From Triglochin maritima (Eukaryota; Streptophyta; Magnoliopsida; Alismatales; Juncaginaceae): a stretch of DNA of 64,000 bases. The stretch is taken from positions 10,756,501 to 10,820,500 of the forward strand of contig OY821770.1 in NCBI GenBank assembly GCA_963682175.1, in the 5' to 3' direction. The first letter of the stretch is position 1, and each line of letters opens with the position of its first letter. Position numbers and translations under genes: made by a program. The notes beneath the pieces are model-generated. The model searched no databases. It had not been told where the DNA came from and worked only from the letters and a program-made list of their open reading frames with translations. Below, one piece after another: positions 49,461-61,330 of this stretch.

Positions 49461-49896
49461 AAAAAAACTAACCGCCACCCGGTGCCGCGACGTTGTTTAA
49501 TTTGGAATGAATCTTGTTTGGATTTTGTTTTTCAAACAAGTTTAATTTGGATTTTTTAAAAAGATAATTTTAATTCGAATTTTTTTCCTTAAATTAATAC
49601 AACAAAATTATAGAAATATCTATAATCCACTCTTGTTCAAACAAAGTAACAAACAATCCGGAGAACCGGATCCAGACACGACGATTGTCGGATACCCGAT
49701 TATGTTCCTGTCGGCATCTTCTTTCATCTTCCGACTTTCCACTTCGAACAGAAAACTAAAAACCTCTCCGGATCTCTCTTTCCCAGGTTTCCCTCACCAG
49801 ATCTCGTCTTCCCATCCGAATTTGGTGTTTTTCGACTTCTTCATGTGGAAAAGATTCGATCTTTGGTGTTGGTGGTATTGTTTTAGGTGAAGGAAC

Positions 49897-52659
49897 ATGG
49901 CGGTGGCGATGGAGGGGACGGTTTTCACGCCGTCTTTGGAGGGGATGAAGCACGTTAAGTCCGACGACGGACACATGCTCACCAACCCGTTTCTCGATGT
50001 GTGCAAGAACATCCTCCCTGTCTTGGGTACTTTTCTCTTTCTGTCGTGTTTGTGTCCCATGGATTGGATTCTATGCAATCAATTTACGTTGGTTCGTAAC
50101 GCTGAAATTCACTTAGAAATTGCAATGTAATTTAATAAATTTATAAATGCCCTGAAAGGTTGTCGAAGGTTTGGCGTACTTCCGACATGATCGAGGTTGA
50201 GTTTTGACTATGAGACAAAGTTTGAGTATTTTGAAATGACTTTATTACAGCCCCCAATGAGGTAATCCAATTACATTGAAAGGGGTGTAATTGGATTACG
50301 GATTGATTGCAATCTTCAATTTTCTCAACCAAGTAAGGGAATGTAATTAATGGTGTAATCAGATTACATCACACCCTTGATTAAGGCGAACCAAGCATGA
50401 CCTTTGTGTCATGTTTGGTTCTCTGTAATTGGATCACGTTCCCGTGAATTGAATTCGTTGTGATCTGATTGTTTTGCTTGGTGACACTTGGGATTGACCT
50501 GTGAATTGCAATTTAGTTGAAAAATTGTTTGGTGATTTGGTAGTTTTGGTGAATGGCATGCGTGGTTGAGGTTGAATTTCACTGGTGAGATGGATTTTGA
50601 TTTTCGAGTGTTTTGGTAAGAGTTGACTGCGTGTTGTGGAGTTGGATTATGACCTTTGATGGGTAATTTGATTACCTTGAAAGGGTGTGATTGGATTACC
50701 TTTGTGATTTGACGTGGAGTGATTACAATATTCGATTTCTCAACCAAACCGTGGAATGTAACCAAAGGTTTAATTACATTAAATTACACCAATGATTGTG
50801 ACAAACCAGATATGGCCCCAATGTTAATCACCATGTGCATTTTGCTTATATAATTTGTAGTTGTAGTCTATGAAATAGTTGTGATCATTTGTGAACTACT
50901 AGTCTAGCAGGGATAGTATTTTTTTTCTTTTAAATAAACTAGAACTTGAGTTTAGTTGAAGATATTGCATTGCAACAGTGTAAAGGGTTGCTTATGTTAT
51001 TTTCACACTCTGGTTTTATTTACACGACTTGATGTAAGAATTAGAGAACTTATGAGAATGTTAGGTCTTTAAACCTTTTTTAAGCTCCATTAAGTATAAT
51101 AAATTTATCGTCCATCATTTAACCATGTTGATGTATTTGCTCATGTGTTGGATTTTTTGTCCTGAGATATATGTTTTACGAGGTTTGAAGTTACTGTAAG
51201 GATTCTAAATTTTGTGCATTACGTCTTCTTGTTCAATTGAAATATATATATTTCTGAGTTTCTCAAGGGGAATATATAAGGCGATTATGATATTGACTAT
51301 ATTATTTAAGATTTTTGATGCTGAGTTGTTTATGCTTTAAATCCTTCATTGTCTGTTCTGGCTTGCCTGTCAAAGTGAACGGTAATCAAAACCTTGTACT
51401 TACAATTGCAGATAAGTTTGGAGCTGCTATGAGTCTGGTCAAATCTGATATTGGTGGTAACATTACGGTAATATTTTCCTATTTTCTTATCCCATCTTTG
51501 AGCATTTACTTGCATTTAGCTTTTATCGGCCTTTTGATTCATCTTTTTCTGTTATTGGAATACCATTTTGCTAAAAATGTTTTTCATAAAATGATCATGG
51601 CAATGCTTATTTATTAGCATCTTTCTAGATCTCTGTGGTCCAACCATAATAAGTAGAACATTACCATGTAAGTCTTAATTTTTTCTTCTACATCTTTCCC
51701 TCAGAGATTGGAGAAGAAATATTTAACTGATCCTACGAAGTACAATCTCCTTTACACCGTGGTTCAAGAAGAAGCTGAAAACAAAACCGCAAAGGGTTCA
51801 TCAAGTTGTACCAATGGTCTTCTGTGGTTGACAAGGTAGAATATTTGACATCACAATTCTATTTCTTCTACTGTTTACATTTACAGACGTACTGGCCTTT
51901 TCTCCCTCTGCACATTTTACAGATGCTTCCAACTACAACTGTTTTCATTTCTTAACTTATACGCTTGTCTTACTTAATGCTTATACAATACCCTATTTTA
52001 GAGCCATGGATTTCCTTGTGGCACTTTTCCAAAACCTGCTGGAGCATCAAGATTGGACCATGCCGCAGGCTTGCACAGATTCCTACAGCAAAACCTTGAA
52101 GAAGTGGCATGGGTGGCTTGCCAGCTCCACTTTCTCAGTATGTTATATAACTCTTCTACATATTCTGCAATGACATAATAGCCGAAATAATCACAACGTA
52201 GATTATTTTGATTTCATCCGCGTGAAGTACCTCCCCGAATCCCAGGCCTAATTCTGTTTCCTTATTTTGCTGAATTGCAATATCTTCACTATTGACAGAG
52301 CTATAGGACCGCAAATCATCATCCTAAATACCTTGTAGTGATTGTCCACTATACCTAGTTTGTGTTATATTATTTCATCTGCATATTGAGTACATCAATC
52401 CTATACTTCAAACTCTCAGGTTGCGATGAAGCTGGCTCCTGATAGGAAGAAATTTATGGATGTAATTGGCGGAACAGGTGACCTCAATGCTGACATAGAG
52501 AAATTCTGCACCACATTTTCTCCACATCTGGAGGAGAATCACAAGTTCTTGGTATGATTTTTGACTTTTCTCTTGCATAATGATTTATATTCTGAATCTT
52601 ACCTCTTGAACCATTTTATGCAGGCGAGTGTGGGCTTCGATGATCTCAAAGCATCTTAA
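49897..52659 (+). CDS. GLTP1: Glycolipid transfer protein
   Basis: Six exons: 49897-50026, 51412-51467, 51705-51835, 52002-52137, 52420-52551, 52624-52659. The frame is open for 206 residues, or 202 from the second ATG at 49909 (MEGTVFTP), the length I expect for plant GLTP1. Family landmarks are FGAAMSLVKSDIGGNI, AKGSSSCTNGLLWLTRAMDF, LKKWHGWLASSTF, LAPDRKKFMDVI and HKFLASVGFDDLKAS. The sugar headgroup site is intact by alignment to animal GLTP: D56, N60, W103 and H142, with R63 where animals have Lys. GLTPs are soluble cytosolic proteins that move glycosphingolipids (glucosylceramide in plants) between membranes. Which ATG is used is not decided by the sequence. Confidence 0.95.
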
Positions 52660-53859
52660 GCATATCTGTCGGTACATATATATTTTATTTTGAGCTGTAA
52701 TAATGAATGCTGGTTTTGAGCATACCTACTACTTATTTGGCTAGTCTTTGCTCTCTAAATGATATAAAACTTTAATCTCCAGCAATCAGAACGCTCAGGA
52801 ACTTGTAATGAGTCATGACTGATTTTCAGAAGCAACTTCTACTGTTTTACTTCTCCTGAGTCTTGTGTATGTTTGTAGCTCATTTTTGCTTGGGTATAAT
52901 TGTGTTTGAGTTTGGACTATTATGGAGATGGTTAAAAGTTGGTACAAGTTTAGGATAATTTTGGTCACGCCGTCAAGTTTATTGGGACCACTTTGGTTTG
53001 ACAATGTTGTTTGTTTTAATTTAAGCAAATAACGCGACATTGTTTAAAATCAGGTTTTTGTTAAAAATCAGTCAACGAACATTGATAACTGTAAAATTGT
53101 AACACATCTCATAAAAAATGTCAACAAATGTGTTGTTAGATAAATTTCATTATCCTCACCTAAACAAGCTATTTATTACTATCTCAAGTCTTTGGAACGC
53201 CGACAGCATCCACTGTCCTCCCCCAAATCACCATTTCTCTCGGTGCTTATCGCGTAATTTTAATCTACCTATTTTCAAAAAATATCTACTATCTGTCCTT
53301 ATTTTTCAACACTCTTTTTCCTCAACATCATTTCTTTTTATCTCATTTTTTATTCTTTCACAATAATCCACAAACTACAAAATAATTTATCTTTACAATT
53401 TCTAGTAAATAAATGTATTTTTAATTTTCGTATTATTTATTTTATATTTATTAAAACAAATTAGAAAAAAAATTATCCCAAAAAAAAAATTGACCAATGA
53501 ACGGGAAAACACGGTCCTTCTTAGAACCGTTAAGAGGTTGATCCAGGATAAAACCTTAAAAAATTAAAAATGTTAAATATATATATATATATATATTTAA
53601 AATATTTAAGATAAGATTTTAAAAACATATATTAAATGATTTTAACAAAAAAACAAAAACAAACAATGTGTGTCCCCAACTCACTTGTGCTGGGCGTACC
53701 TCGGGCCGGGGTGATCCCCCTACAGTGGGGGAGAAAATCCGGCGCCCAATAGTGGGTTGTCTGAATGTGTATGCACTTCAAAAGCTTAACCCAAACTAGT
53801 TTGCACGAAAGCATCTTTATTGTTTATACACACTAAAAATGAAGTCATAATTGTATCTA
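52660..53859. other. GLTP 3' flank and AT-rich spacer
   Basis: 3' UTR followed by non-coding DNA with a short (TA)n run near 53578-53596. A GC-rich patch at 53670-53750, with a CCCCCTACAGTGGGGG hairpin, is unexplained. Confidence 0.45.
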
Positions 53860-54205
53860 CAGCCGTGATAGACGGACGCAAGCGTCACAGACGCGCCTTA
53901 CGTGGATCTGTACAACTTAGATATTTTCTTTGAGTCAGCGTCCAGTCAGCGAAATTTCTCTTCGCGCGTTTTGGTCTTTTTAAAAAACGCCGGTTCTTTA
54001 AGTTGAACGATTCATTTCCCAATACACAGATAAGACAGTGTGCAGACCCTAGGACATCGTGCAGTCTCATTATTCGTGCAGAGCCCACACTTATCATAAT
54101 AAAATATTTGTTTTTAAGTTTTACGTTGGATCAACTTAATTTGTCTAGCTTACTTTATGTGTGTGTGCAGTTTACATTATGTGTTTGTCCTGTTTACGTT
54201 ATGTG

Positions 54206-55135
54206 TCTGTCCGGAATAAGTGTATTTGCAGTCCGGAATAAATGTATTTGTTGTCCGGAATAAGTGTATTTGTTGTCCGATTTAAGAATAAAGTGTGTCC
54301 AGAAACGGAACATAAAGTTTGTCCGGAATAAGTGTATTTGCTGTCCGGAATAAGTGTATTTGCAGTCCGGAATAAGTGTATTTGTTGTCCGAAATAAGTG
54401 TATTTGTTGTCCGGTTTAAGAATAAAGTGTATCCAGAAACGGAACATAAAGTTTGTCCGGAATAAGTGTATTTGCTGTCCGGAATCGGAATAAGTGTATT
54501 TGTTGTCCGGAATAAATGTATTTGCAGACCGGAATAAGTGTAGTTGTCCAGAATAAGAAGAAAGTGTGTGTGCAGTTTACATTATGTGTTTGTCCTGTTT
54601 ACGTTATGTGTCTGTCTGGAATAAGTGTATTTTCAGTCCGGAATAAGTGTATTTGTTGTCCAGAATAAGTGTATTTGTTGTCCGGTTTAAGAATAAAGTG
54701 TGTCCAGAAACGGAACATAAAGTTTGTCCGGAATAAGTGTATTTGCTGTCCGGAATAAGTGTATTTGCAGTCCGGAATAAGTGTATTTGTTGTCCGGAAT
54801 AAGTGTATTTGTTGTCCGGTTTAAGAATAAAGTGTGTCCAGAAACGGAACATAAAGTTTGTCCGGAATAAGTGAATTTGCTGTCCGGAATAAGTGTATTT
54901 GCTGTCCGGAATCGCAATAAGTGTATTTGTTGTCCGGAATAAGTGTATTTGCAGTCCGAAATCGCAATAAGTGTATTTGTTGTCTGGAATAAGTGTATTT
55001 GCAGTCCGGAATAAATGTAGTTGTCCAGAATAAGAAGAAAGTGTGTTCAGAAACGGAACAGAAAGTTTGTCCGGAATAAGTGTATTTGCTGTCCGGAATA
55101 AGTGTAGTTCTTGTCCGGTTTAGGAAGAAAGTTTG
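54206..55135 (+). repeat. 22-bp minisatellite, type 1 (GTCCGGAATAAG...)
   Basis: About 930 bp of a 22-bp unit starting GTCCGGAATAAG and ending GTATTTGTT. It is interrupted by a variant block GTCCGGTTTAAGAATAAAG ... CGGAACATAAAG that recurs as a higher-order repeat. A larger duplication of about 405 bp is visible because the entry sequence GTGTGTGCAGTTTAC occurs near 54161 and again near 54566. Confidence 0.95.
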
Positions 55136-55672
55136 TCCTGTTTATGTAGAAAGTTTGTCCTGTTTTGTCCTGTTTATGTAGAAAGCTTGTCCTGTTTATG
55201 TAGAAAGTTTGTCATGTTTATGTAGAAAGTTTGTCCTGTTTTGTCATGTTTATGTAGAAAGTTTGTCCTGTTTTGTCCTGTTTATGTAGAAAGCTTGTCC
55301 TGTTTTGTCCTGTTTATGTAGAAAGTTTGTCCTGTTTATGTAGAAAGTTTGTCCTGTTTTGTCCTGTTTATGTAGAAAGCTTGTCCTGTTTTGTCCCGTT
55401 TATGTAGAAAGTTTGTCCTGTTTATGTAGAAACTTTGTCCTGTTTTGTCATGTTTATGTAAAAAGTTTGTCCTGTTTATGTAGAAAGTTTGTCCTGTTTT
55501 GTCCTGTTTATGTAGAAAGTTTGTCATGTTTATGTAGAATGTTTGTTCAGTTTATGTAGAAAGTTTGTACTGTTTATGTACAAAGTTTGTCATGTTTATG
55601 TAGAAAGTTTGTCTTGTTTATGTAGAATGTTTGTCCAGTTTATGTAGAAAGTTTGTCCTGTTTATGTAGATA
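55136..55672 (+). repeat. 22-bp minisatellite, type 2 (TTTATGTAGAAAG...)
   Basis: About 540 bp of a 22-bp unit, TTTATGTAGAAAG plus TTTGTCCTG, with extra 10-bp TTTTGTCCTG insertions at intervals. It abuts type 1 and has the same period and the shared TTTGTCC core. Confidence 0.95.
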
Positions 55673-55930
55673 CAATGAGAGCACAATGAGATATTGATGG
55701 TACATATTATTGATGATAACTATTACACAATAAGATACAATGAGAGCACAAAGACAAACAAACAATACATGCACAAACACAAACACACAAAAATTACAAA
55801 AATAATATATCTTTTCCCAGTAAATCACACACAAACAAACAATACAAACACACACACACACAAATTACAAAGATAATATATATTTTCCCAGTAAATCGGA
55901 AAGAAGATGTAAGACTTAAACATGATCGTC

Positions 55931-56435
55931 TCATTCACGCTGCTTACGTTATGAAGAACCTTGGGAGTCGACATCAGACGCTTCTTCGACGTAATATCTT
56001 ACTCGAAATGGTGATTTATTACGGAGAGATGTACGACATAAACCGAACAGACGTAAGTCTTCACCACGGAGCGTTGTACCTCTCTCCAGAATAAATCATC
56101 ATTTCGAGCAAGATATTATTTCGAAGAAGCGTCTGATGCCGACTCCCAGGGTTCTTCACAACGTAAGCAGCGTGAATGGGGCGGTCGATGACACTCTTTC
56201 TTTCTTCTTCCTTCTTTTTCTGTCATGGGCACTCCAACAATGCAGCAAAGATGTTGTGGTGCGAAGTCTTCACCACCGGATCGTCACATTCACGATGCTA
56301 ACGCTGACAAGAACATCGGGAAGTCTTCGCACCGTCCCATTCACGCTGCTTACGTTGTGAAGAATCCTGGGAGTCGGCATCAGACGCTTCTTCGACATAA
56401 TATCTTGCTAGAAATGGTGATTTATTCTGGAGAGA
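55931..56435. repeat. About 97-bp unit present three times in alternating orientation
   Basis: Copies at 55931-56028 (+), 56081-56177 (-) and 56337-56435 (+) share ATTCACGCTGCTTACGTT, CAGACGCTTCTTCGA and GAAATGGTGATTTATT. Neighbouring copies can fold into long hairpins. A short AAGTCTTCACCAC motif recurs between them. Confidence 0.9.
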
Positions 56436-56650
56436 AAGAATGAAGAAGAAAGAAAGAGTGTCATCATATTTGTATTTGGGTGGAGAGAGAGAACGTGCTG
56501 AGTTGAAACGCATTTAATGTGATTTGAGTGGACATCAGGAAGAAAAAACAAAAAAACATTCATGCTTTGGCCACGTAATGGCTGACATGGATATCCACGT
56601 AGAGCGCGTCCGTGACGCGCTGCGTTCATAAAACATTTGCCTTGTATCTA

Positions 56651-57540
56651 ACATCTAGAAGATAATTGCAATTTGAGACGCATTTCAGCGTACAACTGTC
56701 ACATACATTGTAAATATGGATTTCAACTTTGACTTCGTTTGAAATTTTGTTGGAGTTCGGCTTGCAAAAAGCTATACTTGTGTTGAGCTTGAAAAAGATA
56801 AGGATGTTGAAAAGTGACCACATCCGCTGACTTGGATTAGTAAATGAGTCTTTTCTGTTCGAAAAAAATTAAGCTAAACTAGATTTATTTTTTTTAAATT
56901 TTTTTGGATGTAGTGACATGATACATTAATACTAGGGGATTGAAATTTTAGCTCGACCCAACTTGTTTACATTCTCCGTCATACTTGTTTCCCTTTTGGT
57001 GCGGCAAACTAATGAGTTGAAAAAGTTCCTATTTATTTTAAAAAAGTACTCTTCCATCCTAAAATAGCCAATAAATAAATAAATAAATATAACTTCAATA
57101 AAAAAAAGTTAATTTTGGAGCCGAAGATGCCAAGAGGGTTCACAACCATGGTCTTCCCGCGTTCTTCGTTGCCCACCTAAACAAACACGTTCTCTCCCTA
57201 AAATTGCCACACACATTTGTGGGATCGATCATCTTCTTACATATATATAATATATTAATCCTCTCATTCTAATTTTTTTTTGTTTTTCTCTCCTCCTTTT
57301 AAAGGTTTTATTATTTTGAACGTCCCAATTTCTCACCACATTGCTCTGTTGTGGGATTCAACATTCTCTTCTGCTGGTTCTTGGTTTCTTAGCATTTTGA
57401 GGCTTCTTGGTTGGGTATGTGAGTTAAGGGGCATGTTTCTTTGAATTGGAATTTTGTCTTCTTTGATGGTTGTATTATTCTTAATGTTTTGTTTTTCTTT
57501 CGTTTTTTCCAGTTGAAGTTTGATATAATTGTAGACTACC
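56651..57540. other. Upstream region of the RIC gene
   Basis: Likely promoter and leader. An ACATATATATAATATATT stretch near 57238 could serve as a TATA element. GGTATGTGAGTT near 57415 and TTTTTTCCAG near 57510 could bound a leader intron. Neither is proven. Confidence 0.4.
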
Positions 57541-59953
57541 ATGATGAACACCAAGATGAAAGGTCTGTTGAAAGGCCTCCGATACATTTCTCAAATTTTC
57601 GGTATGGATTTTACTCTCATTTTTATGATCTTTTGCCTCTTTTTTTTGTTTTGCCAATTGATCGTTAACGATTACATAAATGATGTGCTGGGAAAATGTT
57701 TTAGATTTCACATCTCTATTCTGTGGTGTAAACGTTCGATTTCTACCTATTGTTTTTTAGTTGTTTGAAAAGAAGAAGAAAATGATCTCTAGAATTTTGA
57801 GTATATGACATATTGACATTAGACGTTACGTTTTTTTTCTTATAATTTGTTTTTAGAAGCAAAAGAGGAGGAGGATGACGATGAAGATGAGATGCAAATT
57901 GGGCTTCCAACCGACGTTAAACATGTGGCTCACATTGGTTGGGATGGAGCTTCTGTCACCCCACCCACCTGGGTAAGTATAATTAGGACCGTTAATCGTA
58001 CAGTATTATGTACACTCTTATATGTAAGACTTATATGCACATTATAATTTAACTTATTTAAATGCACGTTATAATTTTGTTTCATCAATAGACCTAATAA
58101 TATCATCACTAAAGTAAATAGGAGTAATGATAATTTCTTGACATATGATCTTTTCCGACATAAGTCATATATAACGAACAAATATCTTCATCACTATATG
58201 TAAAAATAACTTTCAATAATAATCAAATTATATATTTGTAATATGAAAAGATATAAGTTTTATATCTTAGGATTCAAATTTAGTACGTGATATATACTTA
58301 TGCATGATTACTAAATTTGTTACACTTTATGTCAAATTTAGTAATCCTTATGATCACATGACTATTACATGTTTAGTATGCGAATAGACTTCAATACTCT
58401 TTAATACTAAAACTACATTTTAGTACGAGACTATTGTAATTTGTAATAAGTAAAATGTTAAACCCATTGTCATAAATATTACTTGTGTGCATCTGTATAG
58501 TAATCAAGTATAACTCTTATTCACATGCCAAGTACTCCATTAGTTATCGTGTGTTGTCATGTCTTTATCGTTTTAATTGTGTTTGACCATTAAATTCATA
58601 TCCCACTGGTTTATTAATCATGTTACAATCTTATTCTCATTTATTAATCATGTAATTTTTTTATAATTTATATCTGTTAACTTCAAGTCGTTTTCGTGTC
58701 GTGTGATTTTGTTTCATGTAAAATTAACAAGCCGAAATACAACCAACTCACTTGTACTTGAACGAATAATCTTTTGATTAAATTTCAATTGGTATATTGA
58801 ATCTAGCAAGTCATTAGTACCCAATTATTGAAATCAAAACATGCTTATTAATGGACTTTGAATGTTGAATCAACCAAGTCCAACAAGTATGGCCGTTTGT
58901 TAGACAAATTCATGGAAGTGTGATATAAGTATTATGACATAATTACAACAATTGAATTGTAAGATTTTCGTTTTGTATTCTCAGATGAACGAGTTCCAAT
59001 CAAGCCCCATCAATACAACAAAAACAAGACCCAACGGTTTGTCCTCTTCTCTCACATTCATACTGTATTTATATATGTCTGTAAATGTTGATTTTTCAAA
59101 TGAATGAAACATTATTTACCGATTTGATGTTTTCACGTTTTTTTCCTCCGAAAACTCCTATATAAAGTAATATACCGCAAAAATATCATCATAATGAATG
59201 AGATGGCTGCCTTATTTATTTATTTTCCAGAAAGCTGCACTTCAAAGTAATATGTTCCAATTATTATCACAAAATATGTTTTTTTAAGATATGATTTTCA
59301 ATAAATCCATCATTTATAAATTCTGCTATTTTTTATACATTTTTTTAGTCCTGTTCTTAATGAGTGTAAATGCAAATATTTTTCACAGCAAAAAACCTTT
59401 CTATAACTAAAAACATGCAAATGTGACCTTACTGACACCATTGGACTGATTATTAACGGCTACGATAGATTCCAATCACATAAACCCACTCTACATGGAC
59501 TCACCTTCGCCGAGCCAATACCAATCTGTAACCAATTCACCGAATCAAGACCTCCCGACGAGCCAATTCATTGATCTGCCACTCCCAAGACCATCAAGAC
59601 GATCATCTAGAACCGAGGCAACAACATCAGGGTCCCCGAGGTCGTCGCTCAATTTGGGTCGACATTCACGACGTAACAAGTCCACTGAGATCACTCAAAC
59701 CGACTCGCTCGAGGGGTCTAGTCGACACGCTCGGAGGACTCACAGAGTGAAGGAGCAAAGTGAGTTGGACCCGCCCGACATCCCGAAACAGATCCGGCCA
59801 AAGAAGAAATCTTCTAGAAGCATATCCGGGGAAGGATCCGTTAGAGCGTCCCAGTCTAAGGTTGTTTCCGGGTATACGGATCCTGGACTGGTGTCAGAAG
59901 GAAACAAAGGCCTAGTGGGCCTTAAGCCCATCTATGATGATCGACGACTCTGA
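57541..59953 (+). CDS. RIC-type ROP effector with CRIB motif
   Basis: Four exons: 57541-57601, 57857-57972, 58985-59036, 59469-59953. The frame is open for 237 residues. The N-terminus MKGLLKGLRYISQIF is shared by plant RIC proteins. The CRIB motif IGLPTDVKHVAHIGWDG lies near residues 35-51 after an acidic run (EEEDDDEDE). The rest is Ser/Arg-rich and poorly conserved, with basic clusters such as RPKKKSSRS. RIC proteins bind GTP-loaded ROP/RAC GTPases through CRIB and steer polar growth via actin, microtubules or calcium. The exact subgroup (RIC9-11 by its N-terminus) is uncertain. Intron 2, about 1 kb, contains an old LTR relic. The first of two adjacent ATGs was taken as the start; a third at codon 6 is also possible. 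Confidence 0.92.
58045..58770 (-). mobile_element. Old relic of the solo-LTR family in RIC intron 2
   Basis: It follows the right-hand half of the solo LTRs in order: GTTATAATTTTG, AATATCATCACT, AGTAATGATAAT, AATAATCAAATTA, GAAAAGATATAAGT, then ACAATCTTATTCTC and TTTCATGTAAA. It is much more diverged than copies A-C and closest to the copy at 1-433. The boundaries are vague. Confidence 0.65.
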
Positions 59954-61235
59954 TTTATTATCAGTTTTTTTTTTGTTCTTTTTCTGTAGTTTAGTGTATA
60001 TTGTTTATGTGGGTTAATTTTTTATTTATTGAAGGGACTTATGTGGCTTGAGTTGACGCGGAGCAAACTTTTGAAACGATTATTGTCTTGTGAGATAGAA
60101 TAAATGATAAACATCTTTCTATTTTCGAGGATTGTTTAATAGTTTTATTTTTACGTAGCTGTCAAAAGACGTCGATCACATTTATAAATATGTATATTAT
60201 GACGTCCATAAATACCGAATATGTATTTCTACATTTTTTAGTCCTCCTGACATGACGTGCATATATTGCTTCTTAAATTCTCAAAATACAGATTCAGGAA
60301 TCTTAGATTGATTATTATAAAAAATATGTGTATTATTGTAAAAAGTAAAGTTTGCATCAGTAGACTGTGTTTTTTTTAATAATAACAATTTTCCTACTAA
60401 ACTATCATAAGCCCTGCTTCATTTCTTTGAATTATGAGGTCGTTGAAGCTTTAATTCTAGCTTTTCAGGATAAAAATGTGTTAAAAACATGTTTTCAGAG
60501 ATGTGTTCACAGTATTCATATAACTCCAATAATCGGCCCACGGGCCTTTCTTTGTATGATGTGCAATACTGTTCATTTTCTCATATAATCAAGTTCGATG
60601 TTCTTTTAAAACCAGTTTTTCGGTATATTAAACTCATGTATGATAGGGTGTTAATTTAATATCATTTTAATATCAGTGCTAGTGGATATACAGTGTTCGC
60701 ACAGTTATAGCTATACTGTGGTGTTTTTTTGTAGTGTTGATAAAGGACTTTTGGTTAGTAAATATAAAATGTTGAAGTTAGTTCAAATGTATATTTAAAA
60801 AAAATGAAAATAGTCCAAATATAATGAAGATGGTAAAAATGATAAATAATTTACAATTTTTCGTTAAGCAAAAATGACTTACAATGATTGAGATTAGCAT
60901 GTATAAAGGCATAACACTAAATTACAAACACCAGAGTGTTTCCTAGTTATATTATATATATGCAATTTGAATCCCCAGATCTGGTTTTTTTCCTAGGATC
61001 CAAGCAAGACTAACGCCTAACCTAACCCCACAAGAACGTGGGAAAGTAAAACAACCAACAATACATTTCAATTAAACACTGATTAAGATGAGACACCATC
61101 AAAACAAACAAAACATTGCTTTCAATTGAAGCATCAATAAACCAACAAAATGGAACACAAACAAGCCCATCTCTGAAATCAATGGCATGGCACATGAAAC
61201 TGAAACCCAAGCAATGGTAGAATGGTCCAGACCAA
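59954..61235. other. RIC 3' flank and AT-rich spacer
   Basis: 3' UTR then non-coding AT-rich DNA. No gene or complete transposon is recognised. Confidence 0.45.
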
Positions 61236-61330
61236 TGTTCCAAAATGTCGTCGACCGCATATGTGGATGCGGTCCTGCATATGCCGTTGCACATGCAACA
61301 AATGCGGTCACATATGCGGTGCATCTCATG
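61236..61330. repeat. ATGCGG-rich repeat fragment
   Basis: It has ATGTGGATGCGGTC, CATATGC and GATGCGG / ATGCGGTCACATATGC units like those at 1601-2100. It is a short remnant of the same family. Confidence 0.55.

Larger units (their letters stand above)
53860..56641. mobile_element. Mutator-like (MULE) non-autonomous transposon filled with minisatellites
   Basis: Identical 9-bp flanks TTGTATCTA (53851-53859 and 56642-56650) are the signature of a Mutator-type insertion. The ends are inverted over about 50 bp. The left end contains ACGCAAGCGTCACAGACGCG then CTTACGTGGAT; the right end, reversed, contains ACGCAGCGCGTCACGGACGCG then CTCTACGTGGAT. The 2782-bp interior has no transposase. It holds two 22-bp minisatellite arrays (54206-55672) and a sequence present three times in alternating orientation (55931-56435). 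Confidence 0.85.

Noticed and set aside
53670..53750. GC-rich hairpin (CCCCCTACAGTGGGGG) as a terminator or RNA gene
   Set aside because: Isolated, with no U-tract and no recognisable RNA family; plant genes do not use such terminators.
54199..55559. Several open frames on both strands with repeating peptides
   Set aside because: Created by translation of the 22-bp minisatellites; the repeating peptide has no start context or family.
54206..55672. Possible CRISPR-like array
   Set aside because: Units are contiguous 22-bp repeats with no unique spacers, in a plant nuclear context.
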